A stretch of 10,638 bases of DNA from an uncultured Campylobacter sp. (GCF_938030815.1 NZ_CALHII010000228.1:1-10638), one strand, 5' to 3'. Shown: positions 1 to 6,884, numbered from the stretch's first letter. A program made the numbers and translations. The notes: a model not told the origin generated them from the sequence alone.

Positions 1-253
1 CCGGCGGCTCGCATGGCATCCTCGTCGTTGTCGTAATCGTGCATCTTTGGCGCGCTATTTGATAACGAGTAAATTCTGCCAGTAAAAATTTTGATGCTCG
101 CTTACTTTTACGTTGCAATATGAGGGCTGCGTTTTGGGCGAGTATGCCGCGAGTGATGTCTTGGATCATAGCGCTGTTTGTTTGGCTAAGCGCGCTCGCG
201 GCGTATTTAAATAAGTAAATTTTAAATCGCAGCGAAATTTTATAATTTGCCAT
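1..253 (-). CDS. Possible partial gene running off the left edge (uncertain)
   Basis: On the minus strand the frame beginning with ATG at 253 stays open for 84 codons to the window edge. The first half reads like protein, with a helical, basic stretch (MIQDITRGILAQNAALILQR, residues 29-48). The last 15 residues turn into an unlikely run (CTITTTTRMPCEPP). A second minus frame starts at ATG 44 and reads MHDYDNDEDAMRAA, also open to the edge, so the real gene could start there, or a frameshift could join the two. Neither start has a clear Shine-Dalgarno sequence. On the plus strand, 120-218 encodes a 32-residue peptide with one hydrophobic stretch (WIIALFVWLSALAAYL), which competes for the same DNA. 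No family is recognised. The neighbour at 380 is divergent. Sequence left of the window would settle which frame is coding. Confidence 0.25.
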   Translation of the reverse strand, partial: MANYKISLRFKIYLFKYAASALSQTNSAMIQDITRGILAQNAALILQRKSKRASKFLLAEFTRYQIARQRCTITTTTRMPCEPP

Positions 254-264
254 CGAGTTCAGCT

Positions 265-277
265 CTGTTTTAAACAG
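265..277. repeat. Short inverted repeat between divergent frames
   Basis: CTGTTT and AAACAG form perfect 6-base arms around a single T. The site lies upstream of the gene at 380 and just upstream of the possible minus-strand start at 253, where an operator would be expected. It is short enough to arise by chance, and no regulator is implied by the neighbours. Confidence 0.3.
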
Positions 278-338
278 ACGAGCGGTTTCTTAAATTTAAA
301 CTCTAGCTAAATTTAGACCGAAATTTTTAAGTAAACTT

Positions 339-347
339 TGCTATAAT
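339..347 (+). promoter_or_regulatory. Extended -10 promoter for the gene at 380
   Basis: TGcTATAAT (TG at 339-340, TATAAT at 342-347) is a full extended -10 element. The DNA before it is A/T-rich with no obvious -35 box, the usual form of sigma-70 promoters in Campylobacter. Transcription would start near 354, giving a leader of about 25 nt that contains the ribosome binding site GAGGAG-type sequence at 369-374. Confidence 0.65.
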
Positions 348-379
348 CGCCGAAATTTTGAAAAAACCGAGGAGAAAAT

Positions 380-754
380 ATGAAATTGATTTACGCCGCT
401 TGCGTGCTCGCCGTGTTTGCTTCGGCTCAGACCGAAACTGTGCAGGTGCCGGACTTTGCTAAAAGCTCGATGAAGACGCATGAGCAGGCCGAAGAAAAAC
501 TAATCGCAAATGCCCTAAAAGGCGATCTAAGCCAGATCGCAAGTGACCTGAAGATCGATAAAACGCTAAAAGGCGGCGAGTCGCTTGTCATTAACGGTGC
601 GCATTACAGGACGATCGAGGGCGACAGCACACAGTGGAAAGAGGGCGACGCCGTGCGCCTACTAAGCGGCAACAAGGACGGCCGCTGCCTAAGCTCGATC
701 ATGCTCAATCTCCGCACAAAAACCGTCTGTAAATTTATGTGCGACGCATATTAG
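380..754 (+). CDS. Small exported protein of unknown function, CX3C motif
   Basis: This 124-residue protein is not recognised. It starts with a short Sec signal peptide: Lys2, a hydrophobic core at about 3-14, and a likely signal peptidase I site after ASA at residue 16. There is no lipobox, so it should be a soluble periplasmic protein of about 108 residues. The mature part is charged and probably mostly helical over residues 30-60. It ends with a cysteine cluster, C103, C117 and C121; the last two form CKFMC, a CX3C spacing that could be a disulfide pair or metal site (inference). The start is supported by a strong ribosome binding site (GAGGAG, 369-374) and the extended -10 promoter just upstream. 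It appears monocistronic. The stop codon sits inside a small hairpin (751-771) lacking a T-run, so termination there is doubtful. Confidence that it is a real gene is high; its function is unknown. Confidence 0.8.
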   Translation: MKLIYAACVLAVFASAQTETVQVPDFAKSSMKTHEQAEEKLIANALKGDLSQIASDLKIDKTLKGGESLVINGAHYRTIEGDSTQWKEGDAVRLLSGNKDGRCLSSIMLNLRTKTVCKFMCDAY

Positions 755-857
755 GCGAGAATTTCGTCTAAACCACAAAAATCCACCGGCTCGGCGTAAG
801 TTTCTTGCAACGACCGGTTGTTTCTGCTATCAAGCCCTAGCATAGATCGTTAAATAT

Positions 858-1025
858 ATGCCTATGAATAAAACGTTATTATATATTTTTTTAAAAGCGT
901 TCGTTATGTTTATTGTCCTATATTTGTTCATTCCGCACCCAGAAGATGGAATTTATAATATGCTAGATATACGCATGTTTATTGGCTTAGTGTTGTTTTG
1001 TATCTGCCTTATATTGGATATTTAG
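858..1025 (+). CDS. Putative small membrane protein, two transmembrane segments
   Basis: The frame encodes 55 residues (53 if the second ATG at 864 is used). It has a hydrophobic segment at about residues 7-25 (LLYIFLKAFVMFIVLYLFI), a short polar turn with P26, H27, P28, E29 and D30, and a second hydrophobic segment at about 39-55 with two cysteines (FCIC). This regular hairpin layout is more than expected from AT-rich noise, but there is no good Shine-Dalgarno sequence before either ATG. Only a weak -10-like TGcTATCAA lies upstream at about 825-833. A T7 run at 886-892 inside the frame could slip. No family is recognised. It lies between an exported protein and pglB, all on the same strand. 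Ribosome profiling or conservation in related genomes would be needed to accept it. Confidence 0.4.
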   Translation: MPMNKTLLYIFLKAFVMFIVLYLFIPHPEDGIYNMLDIRMFIGLVLFCICLILDI

Positions 1026-1156
1026 TTTACATCTTAATCTCTATCTTTACATATCGTATTTTTTGATGGTCGCCAAAATTGCACATCACAAATTTAAATT
1101 CTAAACGGCTTAACTTGAGTTGTTTTTAAAATTTTGCTTTTAATATCGATAAATTC

Positions 1157-1165
1157 TGCTATAAT
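1157..1165 (+). promoter_or_regulatory. Extended -10 promoter for pglB
   Basis: TGcTATAAT (TG 1157-1158, TATAAT 1160-1165) has the same extended -10 form as the promoter at 339-347, with T-rich DNA upstream. Transcription would begin near 1172, leaving a leader of about 115 nt before the pglB start. This is the best promoter candidate in the 531-base interval between the exported protein and pglB, and suggests pglB is transcribed on its own. Confidence 0.6.
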
Positions 1166-1219
1166 AAACGCAAATTAAACAATGTCGTTAAAGATGTAAC
1201 GCGAGTGCGATAAAGCAAG

Positions 1220-1243
1220 TAAAATTTGTAGAGGCAAATTTTA
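1220..1243 (+). repeat. Hairpin in the pglB leader
   Basis: TAAAATTTG (1220-1228) and CAAATTTTA (1235-1243) form a perfect 9-base-pair stem with the 6-base loop TAGAGG. It lies in the middle of the predicted pglB leader. It has no T-run after it and few G-C pairs, so it is not a typical terminator. A role in translation or mRNA stability is possible but unproven. Confidence 0.45.
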
Positions 1244-1285
1244 ACCCTGCCGCTCGGTACTTCAAACGGCGAATCAAGGAAAAAG

Positions 1286-3445
1286 ATGCAAAAATTTAGA
1301 ATTACAAACGGCGAATGCTCCCGCATGGATATTTTTCTGATTATGACGCTGGTTTATATATTCGGCGTGGCGTGCAGGTTTTTTTGGATATATTGGGCTA
1401 GCGGGATCGAGCAGTTTTCTTTTGACGGCGAGCTCATCATGACTACAAATGACGCCTTTGCCAATGCCGAGGGCGCGCGCGATATGATAGCGGGCTTTCA
1501 TCAACCTGGCGATCTTAGCCCGTACGGCGCGTCGATCCCAACTCTAGCATTTTTACTTAGTAAAATTTTACCCGTCAGCCTAAATAGCATTACGATCTAT
1601 ATGAGCGTGTTTTTAGCGCCGCTGGTGGCCGTGCCGATTATTTTGATAGCAAGAGAGTATAAGATCCTGGGCGCCGGCATCATCGCGGCGCTGCTTGCCA
1701 CCATATTGCCGGGATATTATATGAGGACTTTGGGTGGGTATTTTGATAGCGATATGTTAAATATCGTCCTGCCCATGCTGACAATCTGGGCTCTAATCAG
1801 ACTCACTCAAAACGGCTCGCAACTAAATTTAATCTTGCCCGCGGTCTTTATGGCGCTTTATAGCTGGTGGTATCCAAGCTCGTATTCGTTAAATTTAGCC
1901 ATAATGGGCATGTTTTTATTTTACACTTTGATATTTGATAGACGAAATGAGATAAATTACAAAGCTACGATTCTTATGGCGGTAGCGGTGATAAATTTTA
2001 AAACATACTATGGCGACTATACGATAATAGTAAATTATATTTTATTGCTTAGAATCGTGCTTATCGCGTCGTTATATTTTTTAATGATTAAAATTCCAAG
2101 CTCTCAAAACAAGAAAATTCTTTGGATATTGGGTGTTTTGGTAGTTGCTTTGTTTATATATTTCGGTGGGCTTGATCCTATCTTGAGTAAAATGAGAGCA
2201 TACGTCGGCAAGAGCGTAGGTAAAGTATCGGGTGCTTTTTATTTCTATGGGGTCGGAAGCACAATCAACGAAGTAGCCAATACGGATTTTATGAAATTTA
2301 TGGGCTATTCTAGCGGAAATATTTTTATATTTATATGCGCTATGGCCGGCTTAATTTTTATGTTTATTAAATTTCGCTCGTTTATTTTGGCTTTGCCGAT
2401 GCTATTACTTGGATTTTTGGCATTTTTCGGCGGAGTTAGATTTACGATGTATATCACGCCGATTGTAGCTTTCGGCTTTGCTTATTTTCTATATTTTACT
2501 TTAAATTATTTTGATATCCGAGCTTGGCTTAAAAATTCTATGCTAATCGTGCTGACTTGTTTGGCACTGCTGCCAAGTCTAGATTATATTTATAAATTTC
2601 GTGTCGCGCCAGTACTTATGAGGGATGCCGTGGCTCCGCTTGCCGAGCTAAAAAATAAAGTAAATAGAGAAGATTATGTCGTTTCGTGGTGGGACTATGG
2701 GTATTTGATCAGATATTATGCCGACGTAAAAGTGGTAGCCGATCCCGGAGGGAGACAGTTTGGAGATTATGCATTTTTAACGGCCTTTTCTTTCAATAAA
2801 GATCAGATAAGTTCGGCTAATATGGCGAGGTTGAATGTCGAATATATCGAAAGGCGTATGAATGAAAATTTTAGCTCAAGTTTGCTTCAGATGCAAAAGG
2901 ATTATAATGAGCCCGATATCAATAAATTTTTAAAATCCTTGGAAAATAAAAATTTTAAACTTCCTCAAAAAACCAGAGAGGTATATTATTACTTCGTACC
3001 GCGTATGCTGGATATGCTTCCAAATATTTTAAAATTTTCCGCTATAGATATAACTACGGGCGAGGAGTTTTATACACCATTAGCTTATGTAGGATATGAC
3101 ATTAGGATGGGTGAAGACGGAGCGAGCATAATAGTGGGCAGTGAATGCACATTGCCTAGCGCTGATCCGGAATATCTGATTCATGATGGTGAAAAAATGA
3201 GTATTAACTCCTACTATCATGTAGGCGAAGTAGACGGCAAACTCGTTAAATTATCAAAGCAGGTAGATGAAAGCTCCGATTTGTTCGTTATATTTTTGCC
3301 AGACTATCAAAGGATTTTGGTTTTGGATAAAAGGGTCTTTAACTCGACGTTCATCCAGCTTTTTGTATTGGAAAATTACGACAAAGAGCTATTCGAGCCG
3401 GTTTCTTTAACCGATTCTGCGAGGATCTATAGATTGCTAAAGTAG
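1286..3445 (+). CDS. pglB: PglB-type oligosaccharyltransferase (STT3 family)
   Basis: This inner-membrane enzyme transfers a preassembled oligosaccharide from an undecaprenyl-pyrophosphate carrier to asparagine in D/E-X-N-X-S/T sequons of periplasmic proteins. At 719 residues it matches the family (C. jejuni PglB is about 713). Residues 1-430 hold the multi-pass membrane part; 431-719 form the periplasmic domain. Visible key residues are D56 (TNDAFANAEGARDMI), D154 and D156 (GGYFDSDM), E329 in the TIxE motif (STINEV), R385 (GGVRF), and WWDYG at 468-472. The sequon-binding MxxI motif is altered to MLDM (574-577). The DYNQS self-sequon I recall from C. jejuni PglB is DYNEP here (539-543). The start at 1286 has AAGGA at 1276-1280; an inner ATG at 1325 would shorten the N terminus relative to C. 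jejuni. No other pgl genes flank it. GC falls from near 57% at the 5' end to about 28% further in. Confidence 0.96.
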   Translation: MQKFRITNGECSRMDIFLIMTLVYIFGVACRFFWIYWASGIEQFSFDGELIMTTNDAFANAEGARDMIAGFHQPGDLSPYGASIPTLAFLLSKILPVSLNSITIYMSVFLAPLVAVPIILIAREYKILGAGIIAALLATILPGYYMRTLGGYFDSDMLNIVLPMLTIWALIRLTQNGSQLNLILPAVFMALYSWWYPSSYSLNLAIMGMFLFYTLIFDRRNEINYKATILMAVAVINFKTYYGDYTIIVNYILLLRIVLIASLYFLMIKIPSSQNKKILWILGVLVVALFIYFGGLDPILSKMRAYVGKSVGKVSGAFYFYGVGSTINEVANTDFMKFMGYSSGNIFIFICAMAGLIFMFIKFRSFILALPMLLLGFLAFFGGVRFTMYITPIVAFGFAYFLYFTLNYFDIRAWLKNSMLIVLTCLALLPSLDYIYKFRVAPVLMRDAVAPLAELKNKVNREDYVVSWWDYGYLIRYYADVKVVADPGGRQFGDYAFLTAFSFNKDQISSANMARLNVEYIERRMNENFSSSLLQMQKDYNEPDINKFLKSLENKNFKLPQKTREVYYYFVPRMLDMLPNILKFSAIDITTGEEFYTPLAYVGYDIRMGEDGASIIVGSECTLPSADPEYLIHDGEKMSINSYYHVGEVDGKLVKLSKQVDESSDLFVIFLPDYQRILVLDKRVFNSTFIQLFVLENYDKELFEPVSLTDSARIYRLLK

Positions 3446-3502
3446 GCTTAGAGATCTAAAAGAAGTATAGAATTGCAAGGCCTAGTATTTCTTGTTGTGT
3501 TG

Positions 3503-3527
3503 AATACCCTCCTATTTGTCGGGTGTT
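3503..3527 (+). terminator. Weak hairpin downstream of pglB
   Basis: AATACCC (3503-3509) pairs with GGGTGTT (3521-3527), seven base pairs including one T-G wobble, around an 11-base loop. The sequence after it is AT-rich (ATATTTACTTT) but has no clean T-run. It could terminate pglB transcription ahead of the next gene, but this is a weak example. Confidence 0.3.
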
Positions 3528-3555
3528 ATATTTACTTTAAATTTGGACCACGTTT

Positions 3556-3561
3556 TATAAG
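3556..3561 (+). promoter_or_regulatory. Candidate -10 for the outer-membrane protein gene
   Basis: TATAAG preceded by TTT is a plausible -10 hexamer about 45 bases before the start at 3606. An alternative is TATATT at 3527-3532. Between it and the strong ribosome binding site (AAAGGAG, 3594-3600) lies the perfect palindrome TGAAATTTCA at 3581-3590. Confidence 0.4.
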
Positions 3562-3605
3562 CTAACGCTAACATAGAGGTTGAAATTTCACCGAAAGGAG
3601 TAAAG

Positions 3606-4190
3606 ATGAGAAAATTAGTTGCAAAAGTGGCGCTTCTTAGCTCTTTAGCTGCAGTAAGCGCGATGGCGGAGGGACTTTTCATAGGTGGCGAAGGCGGATA
3701 CAATTTCAAAAACCAAGCCGCAGGTTTTGATGACGGACAGCCGCAAATCGGCGTTAAGGCCGGATATGACTTCGGCACGTTTAGGGCCTACGGCGGGTAT
3801 TTTTACGGATTTAAGGGCGAGGATTCCAGCTCGAATGTCAATTCGAAAAGAAAGGTTAAATGGAGCACGCACGATTTCGTAGCCGGTGCGGATTTTACGC
3901 CGGAGCTTTTCGGTAGATTTAAGCTCGTCCTAGGTGCTTACACTGGGCTTTCGGTGCTAGATACTGAAGTTAAAATAGACTATAGCAATGGCGGCTGGGT
4001 TAGAGCGGACGATACGCTGGGTGGCTTCATTTTGGGCGGCAAGATAGGTACTGCGTATGAGTTTGGCTCCAATAGCGAGATTGAAATGGGCTTTAAAGCA
4101 AGCAAGGCGTGGTACAAAGACGGCGATTATATCGAAGATAACGACGGTAAAAAATACGGCGTTTACGCAGGATATAATTATAAATTCTAA
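3606..4190 (+). CDS. Small outer-membrane beta-barrel protein
   Basis: This 194-residue protein has a clear signal peptide (basic MRKLVAK, hydrophobic core, cleavage after AMA at residue 21). The mature part is rich in Gly, Tyr and Phe in alternating patterns typical of membrane beta strands, for example GLFIGGEGGYNF, FRAYGGYFYGF, FKLVLGAYTGLSVL and GGFILGGKIGTAYEF. It ends in YNYKF, with the terminal phenylalanine used by the BAM complex to recognise outer-membrane barrels. Size and pattern fit an eight-stranded OmpA/OprF-type or OMP_b-brl-type barrel without a peptidoglycan-binding C-terminal domain. No cysteines are present. A very good ribosome binding site (AAAGGAG, 3594-3600) fixes the start. 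It is separated from pglB by 160 bases and from metE by 353, so it is probably monocistronic. Its specific role (adhesion, membrane integrity, small-molecule passage) cannot be told from sequence. Confidence 0.85.
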   Translation: MRKLVAKVALLSSLAAVSAMAEGLFIGGEGGYNFKNQAAGFDDGQPQIGVKAGYDFGTFRAYGGYFYGFKGEDSSSNVNSKRKVKWSTHDFVAGADFTPELFGRFKLVLGAYTGLSVLDTEVKIDYSNGGWVRADDTLGGFILGGKIGTAYEFGSNSEIEMGFKASKAWYKDGDYIEDNDGKKYGVYAGYNYKF

Positions 4191-4275
4191 GAATTTTCAT
4201 ATTTGAGGCATTGCACTGCTTTCATAGAGCCTTGATGCTAGTGGCTTTGCGGTGTGTCAGGTAAGGCTAGCTTCG

Positions 4276-4312
4276 TCGCAAGGCTTTACTAAGTTTTAGT
4301 AGAATCTTGCGA
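4276..4312 (+). repeat. Long imperfect hairpin downstream of the barrel gene
   Basis: TCGCAAG (4276-4282) pairs with CTTGCGA (4306-4312). Inside it TACTAA (4287-4292) pairs with TTAGTA (4296-4301) around a GTT loop. The four bases between the two stems can partly pair through wobbles, giving a nearly continuous 17-pair stem with one mismatch. There is no T-run on either strand, so it is not a standard terminator. It lies 86 bases after the barrel gene stop and 231 bases before metE. Confidence 0.55.
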
Positions 4313-4330
4313 TGAGGTTTAAATTATGAT

Positions 4331-4412
4331 GAATTTAACGCCTTTAAATTCAATCCTAAAATTTTAACTTACGGAATTCCGTCGATAAAAATTCCATTTC
4401 AGATTTTATCGA
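4331..4412. repeat. Two further AT-rich hairpins upstream of metE
   Basis: GAATTTAA (4331-4338) and TTAAATTC (4344-4351) form an 8-pair stem with loop CGCCT. TCGATAAAA (4382-4390) and TTTTATCGA (4404-4412) form a 9-pair stem with a 13-base loop. Together with the hairpin at 4276-4312, three inverted repeats occur within 137 bases of the 353-base gap before metE. They lie upstream of the best -10 candidate, so they would be in the metE leader only if transcription starts earlier. I see no known riboswitch (no SAM-type or cobalamin-type core). Confidence 0.4.
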
Positions 4413-4500
4413 GAAATTCTACCCCTGCGCTTTTGGATAAAATTTCGTTCATTTTCGAGATTAGATTAAAATTTTAATAGCGGCAAAAGAAATTTTAAGA

Positions 4501-4506
4501 TAAAAT
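4501..4506 (+). promoter_or_regulatory. Candidate -10 for metE
   Basis: TAAAAT, preceded by AGA and an A/T-rich tract, is the closest match to a -10 hexamer ahead of metE. It would give a start near 4513 and a leader of about 30 nt that carries the ribosome binding site AAAGGA (4533-4538). It lacks the extended TG, so it is weaker than the promoters at 339 and 1157. Confidence 0.4.
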
Positions 4507-4543
4507 CCAACCTTTAATATCAAATTTTACGTAAAGGATTAAA

Positions 4544-6826
4544 ATGAAAAGTTACGTCACGGGCTTTCCGCGTATCGGGGAGCAGCGCGAGTTAAAGAAG
4601 GCTTTGGAGAGCTATTGGGCGGGCAAGTGCGATTATGACGCGCTGGAGCGGGCCGCTGCAGAGCTAAAAGATCGCCACATCAAATATCAGCTGGACGCTT
4701 GGAGCGGTCTAATTAGCGTAAACGACTTTTCATACTATGATCTGATGCTCGATACCAGCGTGCTTTTCGGCGTGATCCCGCAGCGCTTTGCGGCTCTTTC
4801 AGCACACGAGCAGTACTTTGCGATGGCGCGCGGCAGCAAAGACGCAGTCGCGATGGAGATGACGAAGTGGTTTAACACAAACTATCATTATATCGTGCCA
4901 GAGATCTCTGCGTATACGGAATTTAGCCTAAATCCTAGTAAAATTTTAAGCGAGTACAAGGCTGCGAAGAATAACGATTTTAAGGATTCCTGCGCGCTAA
5001 AGATAAATTTAATCGGACCTATCACCTATCTCGCGCTTAGCAAATCAAGCGACAAAAGTGATCCACTCGCGCATTTAGATGCCCTTGTCGCGAAATATGA
5101 GGAGCTGCTAAAGCTTCTTAGCGAGCTTGATAGCGAGGTCGTGGTTCAGATCGACGAGCCGATTTTCGTAACGGATCGCGCGGCTGAGCTAGCGCCAAAG
5201 ATCGAGCCTGTTTATCAGCGACTAAGCAAGGCTGCAAGCAACGTAAAAATCATCTTTATGACCTATTTCGAGCACGCGACCGAGGCCGTACGCGAGATCG
5301 TTAAAACGGGCGTTTGGGCGATCGGGCTTGATTTCGTTTACGCAAGCGAAGAGAATATCGAAAAAGAGCTTCAAATTTTAAAAGACGCCAAGACCGTGCT
5401 TTTTGCGGGCGTGATCGACGGGCGCAATATCTGGAAGAGCGACATCGACAAAAAGCTCGCTCAGCTCAAAGCCATCGAAGCCTACGTGCCTAAGGAGCGC
5501 ATCTATGTGGGCACCTCCTGCTCGCTTTTGCACGTGCCTTTCACGCTAAAATATGAGGACAAGCTAAGCACCGAGATCAGATCCTGGCTAAGTTTCGCGG
5601 TCGAAAAGTTAAGTGAAATTTCTATTTTAACCCATCTTTTCTTTGAAATTCCGATGTGCGAACACGGCATGAAAGCTTACGAGGAAAATCAAAAATCCGC
5701 TAAAACCCGCGCTAGCTCGCCTCTAATTCACGATGAGCGAGTTCAAAGCCGCGCCGCAAATTTAAATAAATTCGAGCGCGCCGATCGCTACGAGGATCGC
5801 ATCAAGGTGCAGAAAAAGGAGCTAGGCTATGGAATTTTACCTACCACTACGATCGGCTCCTTTCCTCAGACTGCCGAGCTTCGCCAGGTTCGCAACGCCT
5901 ATAAAAAGGGCTTAATTGGCCGCGAAGCCTACGAGCGTGACATCAAAGCCTACATCGACGACTGCGTTAAATTTCAAGATGAGATTGGTCTGGACGTGCT
6001 GGTTCACGGCGAGCCTGAGCGCAACGATATGGTTGAGTATTTCGGCGAGCAGATGAGCGGATACGCGTTTAGTGCCAACGGCTGGGTGCAGAGCTACGGC
6101 AGCCGCTGCGTGAAACCGCCGCTACTTTTCGGCGACGTGAGCCGCCCAAAACCGATGACCGTGGAGTGGATCAAATACGCCCAAAGCCGCACTAAAAAGA
6201 TTATGAAGGGCATGCTAACGGGACCTGTTACGATGATGAACTGGAGCTTCGTGCGCGACGATAAGCCTCGCGATCAGATAGTAAAACAGCTCGCACTTGC
6301 GATTTTCGATGAAATTTCGGATCTGCAAGACGCGGGTATCAAGATCATTCAGGTGGATGAAGCTGCGTTTAAAGAGGGCTATCCGCTTAGATCCGAAAAT
6401 ATCCCTGCGTATGAAAAATTTGCCGTCAGCGCCTTTAAGCTCGCCGTTAGCGCAGCCAAAGCGCAGACGCAGATCCATACGCATATGTGCTATTCGGAGT
6501 TTAACGACATCATCAAGACGATCGAGGCGATGGACGCCGACGTAATCAGCATCGAAACCGCTCGCAGCGGCAATGAGCTGCTTAAAATTTTTAGATCGGT
6601 CGGCTACAAGCAGGAGGTCGGCCCCGGCGTTTACGACATCCACAGCCCGCGAATTCCTAGCGTACATGAGCTGGTAAGCCAGATCCGCGCGCTGCTTGAG
6701 GTGCTTCCGAAAGAGCAGCTGTGGATCAACCCGGACTGCGGCCTAAAAACTCGCAAATGGGAAGAGGTGGAGCCGAGCTTAAAAAATATGGTCGAAGCGG
6801 TTAGGATCATCCGCACAGAAGCATAA
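4544..6826 (+). CDS. metE: Cobalamin-independent methionine synthase
   Basis: The enzyme (5-methyltetrahydropteroyltriglutamate-homocysteine methyltransferase) carries out the last step of methionine synthesis without vitamin B12, in the cytoplasm. The 760-residue length matches the family (E. coli about 753). The N-terminal half, from MKSYVTGFPRIGEQRELKKA to about residue 400, is the related but non-catalytic barrel, with QIDEP at 202-206. The catalytic half begins near TTTIGSFPQT (434-443). The zinc ligands are present: H647 and C649 in HTHMCYSEFND, E671 in ISIETARS, and C732 in NPDCGLKTRKW. The C-terminal IIQVDEPA-type motif reads VDEAA (604-608), a proline-to-alanine change outside the zinc site. 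The start has AAAGGA at 4533-4538 and matches the family N terminus. Codon use is GC-rich, unlike most of pglB. It stands alone and is followed by a hairpin terminator. The shorter frames on either strand inside it are shadows. Confidence 0.98.
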   Translation: MKSYVTGFPRIGEQRELKKALESYWAGKCDYDALERAAAELKDRHIKYQLDAWSGLISVNDFSYYDLMLDTSVLFGVIPQRFAALSAHEQYFAMARGSKDAVAMEMTKWFNTNYHYIVPEISAYTEFSLNPSKILSEYKAAKNNDFKDSCALKINLIGPITYLALSKSSDKSDPLAHLDALVAKYEELLKLLSELDSEVVVQIDEPIFVTDRAAELAPKIEPVYQRLSKAASNVKIIFMTYFEHATEAVREIVKTGVWAIGLDFVYASEENIEKELQILKDAKTVLFAGVIDGRNIWKSDIDKKLAQLKAIEAYVPKERIYVGTSCSLLHVPFTLKYEDKLSTEIRSWLSFAVEKLSEISILTHLFFEIPMCEHGMKAYEENQKSAKTRASSPLIHDERVQSRAANLNKFERADRYEDRIKVQKKELGYGILPTTTIGSFPQTAELRQVRNAYKKGLIGREAYERDIKAYIDDCVKFQDEIGLDVLVHGEPERNDMVEYFGEQMSGYAFSANGWVQSYGSRCVKPPLLFGDVSRPKPMTVEWIKYAQSRTKKIMKGMLTGPVTMMNWSFVRDDKPRDQIVKQLALAIFDEISDLQDAGIKIIQVDEAAFKEGYPLRSENIPAYEKFAVSAFKLAVSAAKAQTQIHTHMCYSEFNDIIKTIEAMDADVISIETARSGNELLKIFRSVGYKQEVGPGVYDIHSPRIPSVHELVSQIRALLEVLPKEQLWINPDCGLKTRKWEEVEPSLKNMVEAVRIIRTEA

Positions 6827-6848
6827 ATTTCACGCAGAAAAAGACTTT

Positions 6849-6884
6849 GCTGTCGGGCAAAATTCCGCCCGGCAGCCGTTTTGC
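6849..6884 (+). terminator. Rho-independent-like terminator of metE
   Basis: GCTGTCGGGC (6849-6858) and GCCCGGCAGC (6867-6876) form a 10-pair, GC-rich stem with one G-T wobble and loop AAAATTCC. CGTTTT follows. The position, 23 bases after the metE stop, and the GC-rich stem are right; the T-run is short. Confidence 0.7.

Noticed and set aside
751..771. Terminator for the gene at 380
   Set aside because: TTAGGCGA/TCGTCTAA forms an 8-pair stem but it overlaps the stop codon and no T-run follows.
4191..4543. SAM or cobalamin riboswitch upstream of metE
   Set aside because: The hairpins are simple AT-rich stems; none of the conserved core sequences of those riboswitches is visible.
6215..6667. 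150-codon minus-strand frame inside metE
   Set aside because: It is a shadow of the strongly conserved metE coding frame, which includes the zinc-site residues over the same bases.
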